Positions 1-9,022 of a stretch of 64,000 nucleotides of DNA are shown in pieces. The stretch covers positions 186,001-250,000 of the forward strand of contig NZ_CANMAO010000002.1 in the NCBI RefSeq assembly GCF_947495845.1, given 5' to 3'. Under the pieces are notes generated by a model. It ran no database searches and was not told the DNA's origin. It worked only from the letters and a program-made list of their open reading frames with translations. Made by a program: the position numbers and the translations under genes. Positions within the stretch are counted from its first letter, which is position 1. Each line of letters opens with the position of its first letter. The stretch comes from an uncultured Endozoicomonas sp. (GTDB lineage Bacteria; Pseudomonadota; Gammaproteobacteria; Pseudomonadales; Endozoicomonadaceae).

Positions 1-10
1 TGTGTGGTTG

Positions 11-142
11 TCAGTCTTCCAGGAGAGATTCACTTTGCTGCTCAGAAATCAGCAAGTAGTAGGACTCTGCCATAAATTCCTTGCACTCTTCAGCCACATC
101 AAAAAGCGCGTGTTCGGTATCAAGATCGCTCAGCCAGTCCAT
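11..142 (-). CDS. Small hypothetical protein, 43 aa
   Basis: A short reading frame begins MDWLSDLDTEHALFDV and ends in an acidic SLLED tail. It is about one quarter Asp/Glu and has no membrane segment. A good ribosome binding site (AAAGGAGAAG) sits directly before the ATG at 142, which is the main reason to believe it. It points the same way as the LysR gene but lies about 200 bases downstream of it. I do not recognise the family. The gene is complete inside the window. Confidence 0.42.
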   Translation of the reverse strand: MDWLSDLDTEHALFDVAEECKEFMAESYYLLISEQQSESLLED

Positions 143-181
143 ATTCTTCTCCTTTAATCCAACTGATTTTTGTACTTCGTT

Positions 182-205
182 GTTTGCTCAAAAGTTTGCT
201 CAAAA
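182..205. repeat. Tandem direct repeat, 12 bp x 2
   Basis: The 12-base unit GTTTGCTCAAAA occurs twice in direct succession upstream of the 43-aa reading frame. It may be a regulatory duplication or simple slippage; nothing further can be read from it. Confidence 0.6.
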
Positions 206-265
206 AGCGTTGAGAGCCAGCTAGACATCTCATCGGTTACTTCTCAGCACCGTGGAGAAAGTAGA

Positions 266-328
266 ACACAGGTTAACATCGATTAACAGATTTTTTTATC
301 GCAAATGTTAATCGATGTTATTCTGTGT
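266..328. repeat. Long inverted repeat just downstream of the LysR gene
   Basis: Two 14-base arms (AACATCGATTAACA at 275-288 and its exact complement at 306-319) surround a 17-base loop containing a run of seven T. The pairing continues outward through ACACAG/CTGTGT with two mismatched positions, giving about 22 paired bases per side. It starts just past the LysR stop codon, so it could terminate that transcript or be a mobile hairpin. Confidence 0.6.
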
Positions 329-343
329 AATTTCTGATCGCTA

Positions 344-1270
344 TCACTTGATGGATTTGATGATCTGACGCAGCCATTGATGGGCAGAATCATGGTGCAA
401 TAGTGGGCTCCACGCCATGGATAAGTCGAAAGACGGAATTTCAAAGGGCGGCGGCACCACGGCAATTTTAGTGTTAAACCGCTCCATCTCTGCAAGTTTG
501 CTTGGCAGTGTGGCGATCAAATCATTCTGCGCACTCAGCAACATGGCCACTTGATAGTGTCGGGTGAATACGCTGATTTTCCGCTTTTTACCAACAGCAG
601 CCAGCGCTTCATCCACCCAACCAAGCCTTTGCACATCTTCAGGGTTAACACCGACACCAACTCCCATGCCCGTTTTACTGGCCCAGATATGCTGAGAAGC
701 CAGGTACGCATCAAGAGTGAACTTGTGAAAAATCGGGTTATCACGACTGATGACACAAGAAAAATCATCCTGCCAAATCCTCATCTGATGAAACGACTGC
801 GGCAGACTATCGAAGCGGTTGATCGCCATATCCACCCACCCCTGTTCAACATCGTGAAAACTGACGTCACTGGGCGTCAATATATCAAGCGTGACATTCG
901 GTGCATTGGCACGTACTTTTTGCAACACCATGGGAATCAGCGTGGACTCTGCATAGTCCGAAGCCATAATCCGGAATACCCGCTGACTGCTTTCCGGCAC
1001 AAAATCTTCTTTGGGCTGGATGGTTTTCTCCATGGCCAATAACGCTTCACGGATAAGAGGCTGCAACTCCAGCGCTCGTTCCGTGGGTGTCATACCATCG
1101 CTGGTACGAATCAATAATGGATCACCAAAAAGCTCCCTTAGTCGTCTAAGCCCATTGCTCATGGCGGGTTGCGTTATGCCTAACTGCTCAGCTGCCCGGG
1201 TCACATTGCGCTCCCTTAACAGTACATCCAGATAAACCATCAAATTCAGATCGACGCGTGCAATATTCAT
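344..1270 (-). CDS. LysR-family transcriptional regulator
   Basis: A 308-residue LysR-type regulator of normal family length. The N-terminal winged helix-turn-helix lies at about residues 6-65, with the motif NVTRAAEQLGITQPAMSNGL at about 22-41. The effector-binding domain fills residues 90-305 and is of the NodD/PcaQ-like subgroup, beginning VDLNLMVYLDVLL. It diverges from the isocitrate lyase gene 138 bases away, which by the usual LysR logic suggests control of aceA or of its own promoter; that link is inference. The start is the ATG at 1270, the only one placing the HTH at the usual distance. Confidence 0.85.
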   Translation of the reverse strand: MNIARVDLNLMVYLDVLLRERNVTRAAEQLGITQPAMSNGLRRLRELFGDPLLIRTSDGMTPTERALELQPLIREALLAMEKTIQPKEDFVPESSQRVFRIMASDYAESTLIPMVLQKVRANAPNVTLDILTPSDVSFHDVEQGWVDMAINRFDSLPQSFHQMRIWQDDFSCVISRDNPIFHKFTLDAYLASQHIWASKTGMGVGVGVNPEDVQRLGWVDEALAAVGKKRKISVFTRHYQVAMLLSAQNDLIATLPSKLAEMERFNTKIAVVPPPFEIPSFDLSMAWSPLLHHDSAHQWLRQIIKSIK

Positions 1271-1407
1271 TTTCTAAATACCCGAGATAACTCTTATAAA
1301 TTACCAGAATTAAGGCTTTGTGTTTAGCATTCAGTCCTGAAATCAAACACATGTTTGAATTTGTAGGTCGTATAATTACACCTCGGTTTTCGGAGGAGAA
1401 AAATAAG
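1271..1407. promoter_or_regulatory. Divergent LysR/aceA promoter region
   Basis: This AT-rich spacer separates the two divergent genes. A TATAAT at 1371-1376 lies 31 bases before the aceA start and is a good -10 candidate, with no convincing -35 box at 17 bases. An ATAACTCTTATAAATTAC stretch near 1287-1304 contains T-N11-A type half-sites where a LysR protein might bind. The aceA ribosome binding site is CGGAGGAG at 1390-1397. Confidence 0.45.
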
Positions 1408-2724
1408 ATGGCTCAATACAACCGCGCTGAAGAAATTGCCCGCATCGAGAAAGACTGGGCAGAAAATCCACGCTGGAAAAACGTAAAAAGAACCTACACG
1501 GCAGAAGACGTTGTTCGTCTGCGCGGCTCTGTAAAAATTGAAAACACACTGGCTCGCCAGGGCGCTGAAAAGCTGTGGGATCTCGTTTACGGTAATCAAT
1601 CCAAAAAAGGTTATGTCAACTGCTTGGGCGCGCTGACCGGTGGTCAAGCTGTTCAGCAGGTTAAAGCTGGCATCGAAGCCATCTACCTGTCCGGCTGGCA
1701 GGTGGCTGCGGATAACAACTCCGCCAGCACCATGTACCCAGACCAATCTCTGTACCCGGTAGACTCTGTTCCTGCCGTTGTTAAGCGCATCAACAACAGC
1801 TTCCGTCGTGCTGACCAGGTTCAGTGGAAAACAGGCAAGCAGCCAGGTGACGAAAACTACGTTGAAATGTTTGCACCTATCGTTGCGGATGCTGAAGCCG
1901 GTTTCGGCGGCGTTCTGAACGCTTACGAACTGATGAAAAGCATGATCGAAGCAGGCGCAGCCGGCGTTCACTTTGAAGACCAGCTGGCTTCTGTGAAGAA
2001 GTGTGGTCACATGGGCGGTAAAGTACTGGTTCCTACTCAGGAAGCCGTACAAAAGCTGACCGCTGCTCGTCTGGCGGCTGACGTGGCTGACGTTCCAACC
2101 ATCGTTCTGGCTCGTACCGACGCTAACGCTGCAGACCTGATCACTTCCGATTGCGACGCTTACGATGCACCTTTCCTGACCGGCGAAAGAACTCCAGAAG
2201 GTTTCTACCGCACCAACGCTGGCATCGATCAAGCCATCGCCCGTGGTCTGGCTTACGCACCTTACGCTGATCTGCTGTGGTGTGAAACCGCAACACCTTG
2301 CCTGGACGAAGCGCGCAAGTTCGCTGACGCGATCAAAGCCGAATACCCAGATCAGCTGTTGGCTTACAACTGCTCTCCTTCTTTCAACTGGAAGAAGAAT
2401 CTGGACGACGCCACCATTGCCAAGTTCCAGCAGGAACTGAGCGACATGGGCTACAAGTACCAGTTCATCACTTTGGCTGGCATCCACAACATGTGGTACA
2501 ACATGTTCGAACTGGCGCATAACTATGCTCAGGGCGAAGGCATGAAGCACTACGTAGAAATGGTTCAGGAGCCTGAGTTCGGCGCTGCTGAGAAGGGTTA
2601 CACATTTGTTGCTCACCAGCAGGAAGTGGGTACCGGTTACTTCGACGACATGACTACCGTGATTCAAGGTGGCCAGTCTTCAGTAACTGCTCTGACCGGC
2701 TCTACTGAAGAAGAACAGTTCTAA
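1408..2724 (+). CDS. aceA: Isocitrate lyase
   Basis: Cleaves isocitrate to succinate and glyoxylate, the first step of the glyoxylate bypass, in the cytoplasm. The 438-residue protein is close to the 434 residues of E. coli AceA. The signature lyase loop [17 protein letters not shown] is present with its catalytic cysteine, as are the active-site regions DAEAGFGG and [10 protein letters not shown] start it at the ATG at 1408, eleven bases after a strong CGGAGGAG, rather than at upstream codons that would run through the promoter. Malate synthase and the AceK kinase are not next to it. A rho-independent terminator follows at once, so it is likely monocistronic. Confidence 0.97.
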   Translation: MAQYNRAEEIARIEKDWAENPRWKNVKRTYTAEDVVRLRGSVKIENTLARQGAEKLWDLVYGNQSKKGYVNCLGALTGGQAVQQVKAGIEAIYLSGWQVAADNNSASTMYPDQSLYPVDSVPAVVKRINNSFRRADQVQWKTGKQPGDENYVEMFAPIVADAEAGFGGVLNAYELMKSMIEAGAAGVHFEDQLASVKKCGHMGGKVLVPTQEAVQKLTAARLAADVADVPTIVLARTDANAADLITSDCDAYDAPFLTGERTPEGFYRTNAGIDQAIARGLAYAPYADLLWCETATPCLDEARKFADAIKAEYPDQLLAYNCSPSFNWKKNLDDATIAKFQQELSDMGYKYQFITLAGIHNMWYNMFELAHNYAQGEGMKHYVEMVQEPEFGAAEKGYTFVAHQQEVGTGYFDDMTTVIQGGQSSVTALTGSTEEEQF

Positions 2725-2742
2725 TCAAATAGAACTGCTGAT

Positions 2743-2770
2743 AAAAAGCCCGCTTTAAGCGGGCTTTTTT
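2743..2770 (+). terminator. Rho-independent terminator after aceA
   Basis: AAAAAGCCCGC and GCGGGCTTTTTT form an 11-base-pair hairpin with a 5-base loop and a T tract, 18 bases after the aceA stop. Confidence 0.92.
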
Positions 2771-2925
2771 ATGGAGTCCAATAAATACAGGTCATTTTTC
2801 GTTATACCGAGGTGATGACCTAGGCTTATTTCATATTGGAAGAGACTGAGAATAGCGCTTTCTTAAAAGTTGACTATCTTTCATAGAGGATTTTGCTTAA
2901 CTCTTTTATGCAGTCACCATAATAA

Positions 2926-3936
2926 ATGATCAACCTGTCAGCCCCCTCGCCACTTCCCCAACATAAACTGTTGCTCCAAGCCTATGAGCAAATAGCACCT
3001 TATATTCGAGAAACACCACTCATTAAATCTGAACGTCTTAGCGAATTAATTGGTGGCGACGTTTTCATCAAAGCGGAATCGTTACAAAAGACCGGTGCTT
3101 TCAAATTTCGCGGGGCTATCTTCAGATTACTAAACCTGAGTTCTTTTGAGAAAAAACAGGGCGTTATTGCCTACTCTTCAGGGAATTTTGCCGCCGGGCT
3201 AGCCGCTGCCGGGCAACTATTAAAGGTCAATGTCACGCTTATCATGCCCCATGATGCCCCAATCGCAAAAGTACAAAATGCACAATCTTACGGAGCCGAG
3301 GTCATATTGTGTCACAGCACAGAACCATCCCGGGAAGAAGCTGCAAGCCTTATGGCTCAGAAAATGGCCACGCAGCATAAGAAAGTACTTCTTCACCCTT
3401 TTGATGATCGGCAAATTATTATTGGCCAATCTTCTGTCTCGATAGAATTATTCAGGCAATTAACGGCGATGAAAAAACACTGCCAACATCTACTTTGCCC
3501 CACCGGTGGCGGCAGCCTGGTTGCCGGCGCAAGTCTGGTAGCGCCAGAAGCTTCAAATATTTGGGCGATAGAAGCGGATGGCTTCCAAGGTATGGGGCTT
3601 TCTCTCCAGCATAAGACCCGAACTCGGGCTAAAGGCGCCGACAACTGCGAATGTGATGCGCTGATGGCATTGGAACCGGGCAAAGAAAATTTCAATATTA
3701 CCTTACAGACAGGGGTAAAAGGCTTTTCGGTTACACAACCGTACATTCGTGAAGCCGTGAGGTTGTTGTTCTGCGAACTAAAACTGGTGGTTGAACCCAG
3801 TGGCGCCATCGGAGTTGCAGCCCTTCTTGAAGCTCCCCAGCTATTTAAGAGAAGCACCGTTGTTGCAATCGCCAGTGGTGGCAATGTCGATTCAGAAAAG
3901 TACTCTGACATTCTCTCCGTAAATTGGGGTAAATAA
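2926..3936 (+). CDS. PLP-dependent threonine/serine dehydratase family protein
   Basis: A fold-type II PLP enzyme of 336 residues, related to catabolic threonine ammonia-lyase and serine racemase. The Schiff-base lysine is K60 in TGAFKFRGA and the phosphate-binding glycine loop is PTGGGSLVAG near residue 190. It lacks the C-terminal ACT-like regulatory domain of biosynthetic IlvA, so a catabolic (deaminating) or racemase-like role fits better. The substrate cannot be decided from sequence: threonine, serine and hydroxyaspartate enzymes share these motifs. No clear Shine-Dalgarno precedes the ATG, so translation may be weak. Its neighbours are not in the same pathway. Confidence 0.85.
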   Translation: MINLSAPSPLPQHKLLLQAYEQIAPYIRETPLIKSERLSELIGGDVFIKAESLQKTGAFKFRGAIFRLLNLSSFEKKQGVIAYSSGNFAAGLAAAGQLLKVNVTLIMPHDAPIAKVQNAQSYGAEVILCHSTEPSREEAASLMAQKMATQHKKVLLHPFDDRQIIIGQSSVSIELFRQLTAMKKHCQHLLCPTGGGSLVAGASLVAPEASNIWAIEADGFQGMGLSLQHKTRTRAKGADNCECDALMALEPGKENFNITLQTGVKGFSVTQPYIREAVRLLFCELKLVVEPSGAIGVAALLEAPQLFKRSTVVAIASGGNVDSEKYSDILSVNWGK

Positions 3937-3996
3937 GTGCAGACTGGCAAACCATCTGCCCATTGTCACTCTCCTCCACTTACTTTTTCACACTAG

Positions 3997-5448
3997 CCCA
4001 CCATTCAAAATGGTTCTGTTAAGTGCTCAATCATTGAAATTTCGCTAATTAATCATGTTCAGCAAAAGTCTCGTAATGACGTTATTCCTGATACTCAAAT
4101 CATCAATAGATTTGCCCAAACAATCAGTGATGAAATCATTAGTCACACTCTCCTATCCTTTTCAGAAAGAGCCTCTGACGCTCACGCTTTAAAAGGAAAA
4201 ACCAACCCCAATCAAGCTGAAAGGGAGAAAATAACAGAACACGATGGCTCGGAAATCATGCCTTGCAAGGAAGCTAATGCAGAAGTAACCACGATATCCA
4301 TTCCTGAAAAAGCAGAAAATAGAGATACAGTGACTTCAGCACAGCGTGACAATGATCCACCGAGCCTATCCAAATCGGATTCTGTTGCAGACTTACTGGA
4401 TGAATTAAATGCAGACGAAGAAGACCACACAGGCTCGTTAAGCTCAACAGACATTCGGAAAATTATCGGCAAACGAATGCTATGGAACTCCCTGATGGGT
4501 GTGACTTCTGCCGATGTTATAAACGACTTAGGTTACCCTAAGGCCGCAGGCTACTGCATCTTGCTTAAGACGACAATCGGCTTTCTGGATGGAATGAACC
4601 GAATTGGGCAGAGCTGCCCTAATCAACAGACAGGGTTTTTAAAAGCCTCGAGGCTACTTCACCAGTGCTTACATACTATCAGCGACTGTATCCCCGATAA
4701 CTTCCGGGGTTATTTATCAAAACTGTATTATTTTTGTCCACCCACAGCCATGGGGTTTGCCATTGCTGCTGACATCATACGTCATCTTCATGATGCCGGG
4801 ATTATCACCGCGTCAATGGCTCAGGTGGTAGCCGGCCCTGCAATTATTGTTATTCCTGCGGCAATAATGGCGATCGCACTGCTGGTTCGCCCTGACTGTT
4901 TGAAAGATGAAACGTTATCAGAAACCCTTGGGCACATAAAAACAATCATTAAGAGAGTGTTTATCCATTCGGGAATTGGCACCATTCTTGGCGATATTCT
5001 TGGCTATACGGGACACCCAGTCGCTGCCGTTGGGTTTATCCTGTTGATGGCAATTTCTGGTTTGGATGAATGTGGAGAAAATTTGGAAAAAAAGGCAGGT
5101 TCAATAAAAGCAGGACAGCATTTTTATAATGCCTGTTTAACGATGCATCAGCACTACCGATCCCTGCAGTCAAAGCTACCGACAGCTTATCTGCAACAGT
5201 TCCATAAAAGCTATAAAGAAGCCGCCGTTGCCGGAACGATAGGCACCATAGCTGCAGATACTCTCACCTATTTTGGCAAGACCGGAAATCCTATGATTGC
5301 TGCAAGCAGCGCAGTTGTTGTGAGCGGCTGTACGTTCACAGGTGTATTATGGTCGCTCAAAGATCGATTCATGCAATTGTTTAAACCAATGACCACACCC
5401 GTTTCACCGTTCGTTTATTCAAACCTGAATAAAATCGACATTATCTAA
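3997..5448 (+). other. Open frame containing the repeat protein, extended upstream without a standard start
   Basis: The frame of the gene at 4258 stays open back to 3997, just after an in-frame TAG at 3994-3996. The extra 87 codons (reading FAQTISDEIISHTLLSFSER in the middle) look like real protein but contain no ATG, GTG or TTG. The only in-frame start further up is a GTG at 3937, preceded by GGGG and right after the dehydratase stop; from there the amber codon interrupts after 19 residues. Confidence 0.5.
4258..5448 (+). CDS. Orphan protein with four internal helical-hairpin repeats
   Basis: I do not recognise this 396-residue protein. Residues 1-70 are polar, acidic and probably disordered. 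The rest holds four copies of a hydrophobic unit of about 75-90 residues, each opening with a pattern like GT-x3-(A/G)D-x-(I/L)-x(3-6)-G, a few residues later a small-residue-rich helix, then an amphipathic tail. The conserved aspartates are near 86, 172, 246 and 334. The strongest membrane-like stretch is about 186-210. The ATG at 4258 has no good ribosome binding site and open frame continues upstream, so the true N-terminus is uncertain. Hydrophobic hairpins behind a disordered polar N-terminus would suit a membrane-inserted or exported effector-like protein, which is inference. Confidence 0.6.
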   Translation: MPCKEANAEVTTISIPEKAENRDTVTSAQRDNDPPSLSKSDSVADLLDELNADEEDHTGSLSSTDIRKIIGKRMLWNSLMGVTSADVINDLGYPKAAGYCILLKTTIGFLDGMNRIGQSCPNQQTGFLKASRLLHQCLHTISDCIPDNFRGYLSKLYYFCPPTAMGFAIAADIIRHLHDAGIITASMAQVVAGPAIIVIPAAIMAIALLVRPDCLKDETLSETLGHIKTIIKRVFIHSGIGTILGDILGYTGHPVAAVGFILLMAISGLDECGENLEKKAGSIKAGQHFYNACLTMHQHYRSLQSKLPTAYLQQFHKSYKEAAVAGTIGTIAADTLTYFGKTGNPMIAASSAVVVSGCTFTGVLWSLKDRFMQLFKPMTTPVSPFVYSNLNKIDII

Positions 5449-5471
5449 AGGTTATCGTAAAACGATCGTAC

Positions 5472-6953
5472 TCAGCGATGCCTGCTGCTCAAAAAAACAT
5501 TATTAATATGATTGATCAGCACGCTGACTTCGATTGGCTTTTGTAGATAATCATCAGCCCCTGCATCACGACAGCGGATTTCATCTTCTCTTAGCGGACT
5601 CGCGGTCAACATCACGGCTGGGATTTCACGAAAGTTATCCTGACTCTTCAGCTGGGTTAACAGCTCATAACCATCAACTTCTGGCATCATAAGATCCAAT
5701 AAAATCAAATCAAGCGGTGGGCTTTGATTCAGGAAATCGATAGCCTGATGGGCATTTTCAGCCAGATGTACTTTAAGTCCTTTGCTCTCCAACAGTCTGG
5801 AAAAGGCAAAGCTGTTCCTTAAGTCATCATCCACCAGAAGAACCTCCTGTCCGCAAAAGTCAGGTGTTGTATCTACATTACCCGCTGCAACAAAGTTACT
5901 GTCAGATTGAGCACTTGCAGCACTCTGTGGAACCAGTGTGAGCGGAGGGAGAGTTAATGAGAATGTAGCCCCTTTACCGGCTTCGCTGTCCAGATTTAGC
6001 TGACCACCGAGTAAGTGAGTCAGTTTTCTGGAGATGGATAAACCAAGCCCCGTACCACCATAACGCCGACTGGTGGAACCATCAGCCTGTTTAAACAGAT
6101 TAAAGATGGTCTCGTGTTTATCTGCAGCAATGCCTACGCCATCATCACTCACATCAAAGACCAGACCTTCTGACGTATATTGGTCATCCAGTCTCCAGGT
6201 TTTTTTATGGATTCTTAGACAGACAGAGCCGTTTTCAGGGGTGAATTTGAAGGCATTGGACAAAAGGTTTTTTAAAATCTGTTTGAGTCGTTTCTTGTCC
6301 GTGTGTATTAGATCCGGCAACTTCGGTGCGCAAACCACCTGGAACTCAATCTTTCTTTCTTTACTGATCGGCATAAACTGATCGTACAAGCCTCGCCATA
6401 TATCCCCCAACAGCACATCGTCTTGATAGATACTTAACTCCCCTGCCTCGGCTTTTGACATATCCAGAATATCTTCAATTATCTCCAGTAACTCATTGGC
6501 ACTGTTATAAATAATTTGCAGGGATTGAAGCTGATCATCACTCAGGTTACCTTCGTGATTGCCTGTCAACATGCTGGCCAGAATCATCAGGCTATTGAGT
6601 GGCGTTCTTAACTCATGGGAAACATTGGCCAGAAACTGTGATTTATGCTCGCTGACTTTTTCCAGCTCCGCCGCCTTTTCCTGCAGCCGCAGATTCGCCT
6701 CTTTCAATGCGGTTTGTTTTTGCCGAAGGGTATTTCTGGAGTCTGCCAGTCGCTGATTATTCGCCTCCAGCTCCGCAGTACGCTCTACCACCTGATGCTC
6801 GAGACTTTCAGTTAACTGGGTTAGCTCTCTATTTCGCTGGTAGATTTCCCGAGTTTTTTGTTCGGCAATCTGCTCAGCCTGCAGCCTTGCCTGCTTTTCC
6901 CGCTCGTATCGCTTTTTCCAGAGTTCACCGTCCATGATGTAATCCTTGCTCAA
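5472..6953 (-). CDS. Hybrid histidine kinase/response regulator, probable H-NOX partner
   Basis: A soluble 493-residue hybrid kinase. Residues 10-105 are a long coiled coil, followed by the HisKA dimerisation domain with phospho-acceptor H113 in SHELRTP, the HATPase domain (N box NLLSNAFKFTP, G boxes DDGVGI and GGTGLGLSI) and a C-terminal receiver with the aspartate in LILLDLMMPEVDG and the lysine in LQKPIE. There is no membrane segment or sensor domain of its own. Its ATG overlaps the H-NOX stop codon by four bases, so the two are almost certainly co-translated and the kinase takes its signal from the H-NOX protein. By family knowledge, NO-bound H-NOX usually inhibits its partner kinase. No output regulator is adjacent. 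Confidence 0.9.
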   Translation of the reverse strand: MSKDYIMDGELWKKRYEREKQARLQAEQIAEQKTREIYQRNRELTQLTESLEHQVVERTAELEANNQRLADSRNTLRQKQTALKEANLRLQEKAAELEKVSEHKSQFLANVSHELRTPLNSLMILASMLTGNHEGNLSDDQLQSLQIIYNSANELLEIIEDILDMSKAEAGELSIYQDDVLLGDIWRGLYDQFMPISKERKIEFQVVCAPKLPDLIHTDKKRLKQILKNLLSNAFKFTPENGSVCLRIHKKTWRLDDQYTSEGLVFDVSDDGVGIAADKHETIFNLFKQADGSTSRRYGGTGLGLSISRKLTHLLGGQLNLDSEAGKGATFSLTLPPLTLVPQSAASAQSDSNFVAAGNVDTTPDFCGQEVLLVDDDLRNSFAFSRLLESKGLKVHLAENAHQAIDFLNQSPPLDLILLDLMMPEVDGYELLTQLKSQDNFREIPAVMLTASPLREDEIRCRDAGADDYLQKPIEVSVLINHINNVFLSSRHR

Positions 6954-7489
6954 CTCCGGGTTAAGTGGAACATGGTTTCAGTACCCGCATCCGACAGCGG
7001 CTCTACACGAATGGATAATCGTTCATCAAAATAGCGCCCAACCCCTTGAATCAACCCCAGCGCCAGCGCAGAAAAAGGACGGTGGGATTTATAATGCAGC
7101 CGCATCTGATATTCATCAATGGACGTACATTGAATCTCCGGCGGAGAAGACTCGGGATAGAGCTTACGGACTTCAACGTGAATGTAATCTTCCACCCGCT
7201 CAAGCAAATCAAAAGAGGAGCGAATATCCTTGATAAATTGGGGGTGAGAGTCCGCCAGTCGTTTGAAAAGGTATTCACCAAAAGCCGTCTGTAGCACCTC
7301 AGGGTCTACCTTTGTTACTCGAGACAGATTGCTGACCAGCGATAGAATTTCTGCATGGGCATAAGTACCCAGGGATGTATAACTACCACCGGACGGCAGT
7401 TCGCTAAGCTCGAGAATCTCTTCAACCACTTCTGGAGAAAATTGCGTTTCCACCATCTCCAGAAACTCTGTAAATATCATCCCCTTCAT
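6950..7489 (-). CDS. H-NOX haem nitric-oxide sensor protein
   Basis: A stand-alone haem-NO/oxygen-binding domain of 179 residues. The proximal haem ligand is H104 in IHVEVRKLYPE and the haem propionate motif Y-x-S-x-R is Y133-S135-R137 (YKSHR). No tyrosine lies in the distal-pocket segment after R137 (PFSALALGLIQGVGR), the pattern of NO-selective rather than O2-binding members. I start it at the ATG at 7489, giving the family-typical MKGMIF with GGGAG upstream, rather than six codons earlier. It is the first gene of a two-gene unit with the hybrid kinase, which it presumably controls. Such systems govern biofilm, motility or quorum responses to NO, often host-derived, in other Proteobacteria. 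Confidence 0.93.
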   Translation of the reverse strand: MKGMIFTEFLEMVETQFSPEVVEEILELSELPSGGSYTSLGTYAHAEILSLVSNLSRVTKVDPEVLQTAFGEYLFKRLADSHPQFIKDIRSSFDLLERVEDYIHVEVRKLYPESSPPEIQCTSIDEYQMRLHYKSHRPFSALALGLIQGVGRYFDERLSIRVEPLSDAGTETMFHLTRS

Positions 7490-7548
7490 GGGACACACTC
7501 CCGACACATTTGAACTCTATGCTATCGGCAGTTAAGGGAATAGATGCA

Positions 7549-7571
7549 GAAAAACAGGCACGAAGGCCTGC
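7549..7571 (-). terminator. Rho-independent terminator after pykF
   Basis: On the minus strand CAGGC-CTTCGT-GCCTG forms a short hairpin followed by five T, about 30 bases after the pyruvate kinase stop. Confidence 0.75.
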
Positions 7572-7600
7572 TTTTGAAATACGACAATAATCAGTAATGA

Positions 7601-9022
7601 TTAATCGATGACATGGACAGAAGCAGTGTTGGTGGTACCAGACTCAACCAGAGCACCGGACACCATCACAACCACGTCACCAGACTTGGCAAAACCATGC
7701 TTAACCGCCAGCTCTTTACCCATCTTGTAAAACGCGTCGCTGGTTTCCTGCTGTGGAATCACGCAAGTCGTCACGCCTTTGCTCAGGCTCAGCTGGTTTG
7801 CTGTCTTTTCAGAGGAAGTCAGCGCCAGAATCTGTGCTTTTGGGAAGAACTTGCGCAGAGAGCGAGCAGACTTACCCTGTTGCGTCGCCACAATGATCAG
7901 GCTGGAATCCAGGATCTCGGCAGTATTCACCGCACCACGGCAAACCGCCTGAGTGATACTGCGGGAATTATCGATTTCAGCATCAAAGGCATCAATACGG
8001 GAAGCCATGCTGCCATCGGTGCTGTCACAAATAGTGGCCATCACATGAACGGATTCAGCTGGGTACTTACCCTTGGCACTTTCGCCGGACAACATAACTG
8101 CATCGGTACCGTCCAGAATGGCGTTCGCCACGTCACCGGCTTCTGCGCGGGTCGGGCGTGGATTCTTGATCATGGAATCCAGCATCTGGGTGGCAGTGAT
8201 AACCGGCTTACGCGCTTTGTTACACTTGTTGATCATCATCTTCTGGGCAAAAATCACCTGATCAACCGGGATTTCAACACCCAGGTCACCACGGGCAACC
8301 ATGATCGCATCAGAGATTTCCAGAATCTCGTCGAAGTTATCAACGCCTTCCTGATTTTCGATTTTGGAGATGATCTGAATATCGGAACCGCCATTGGCAG
8401 CCAATAATTCGCGAATTTCCAATACGTCACTTGCCTTACGAATAAACGACGCTGCAATGAAATCAACGGCCTGCTCGCAACCAAACACCAGATCCGCTTT
8501 GTCTTTTTCTGACAGTGCTGGCAGATTGACTTTTACGCCCGGCAAGTTAACGCCTTTGTTTTCACCCAGTTCACCGTTGTTTTTAACTTCACAGACGATT
8601 TCCTGTGCTTTGACGTCTTTAACGGTCAGTTCGATCAGACCGTCGTCCAACAGAACAGTGTTACCCGGCTTCAGGTCGTCAGTCAGGCCACTGTATGTCA
8701 CCGCTACACGGGTATTGTCGCCTACTACAGATGTATCCGTGGTCAGAGTAAAATCCTGACCAGCAGTCAACATCACATCATTGCCGCCCTGCAATTTAAC
8801 CGTACGGATTTCTGGACCCTTGGTATCCAGTAGAATGGCAACACGCTTTCCGGTATCAGCCATCACTTCACGAATGCGGGTAATGCGAGCACCATGCTCG
8901 TCGAAATTACCATGGGAGAAATTCAGTCGCATCACATTCATGCCGTTGTTGACCAGCGTGGTCAGCATTTCATGGGATTCAGACTTAGGGCCGATGGTAC
9001 AGACGATCTTGGTCTTTCTCAC
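7601..9022 (-). CDS. pykF: Pyruvate kinase
   Basis: Converts phosphoenolpyruvate and ADP to pyruvate and ATP, the last step of glycolysis. The 473 residues and the opening [15 protein letters not shown] match E. coli PykF (470 residues), the type I enzyme. The active-site segment [17 protein letters not shown], the metal site [11 protein letters not shown] and the ATQMLDSM loop are intact, followed by the C-terminal allosteric domain. The start is a GTG at 9022, eight bases after GGAG. It stands alone with its own terminator. It opposes the PEP synthase encoded 3 kb further on. Confidence 0.96.
   Translation of the reverse strand: MRKTKIVCTIGPKSESHEMLTTLVNNGMNVMRLNFSHGNFDEHGARITRIREVMADTGKRVAILLDTKGPEIRTVKLQGGNDVMLTAGQDFTLTTDTSVVGDNTRVAVTYSGLTDDLKPGNTVLLDDGLIELTVKDVKAQEIVCEVKNNGELGENKGVNLPGVKVNLPALSEKDKADLVFGCEQAVDFIAASFIRKASDVLEIRELLAANGGSDIQIISKIENQEGVDNFDEILEISDAIMVARGDLGVEIPVDQVIFAQKMMINKCNKARKPVITATQMLDSMIKNPRPTRAEAGDVANAILDGTDAVMLSGESAKGKYPAESVHVMATICDSTDGSMASRIDAFDAEIDNSRSITQAVCRGAVNTAEILDSSLIIVATQQGKSARSLRKFFPKAQILALTSSEKTANQLSLSKGVTTCVIPQQETSDAFYKMGKELAVKHGFAKSGDVVVMVSGALVESGTTNTASVHVID

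Noticed and set aside
1324-2667. 447-codon minus-strand frame opposite aceA
   Set aside because: It mirrors the highly biased codons of isocitrate lyase and has no family resemblance or ribosome binding site; the sense gene is certain.
4105-4180. Amphipathic helix (FAQTISDEIISHTLLSF) reminiscent of eukaryotic PKA-anchoring helices
   Set aside because: One key hydrophobic position is serine, the stretch lies upstream of any valid start codon, and such helices arise easily by chance.
4055-4192. Alternative 45-codon frame (MFSKSLVMTLFL...) before the repeat protein
   Set aside because: It lies in a different frame from the more protein-like continuous frame, lacks a ribosome binding site and ends without a partner.
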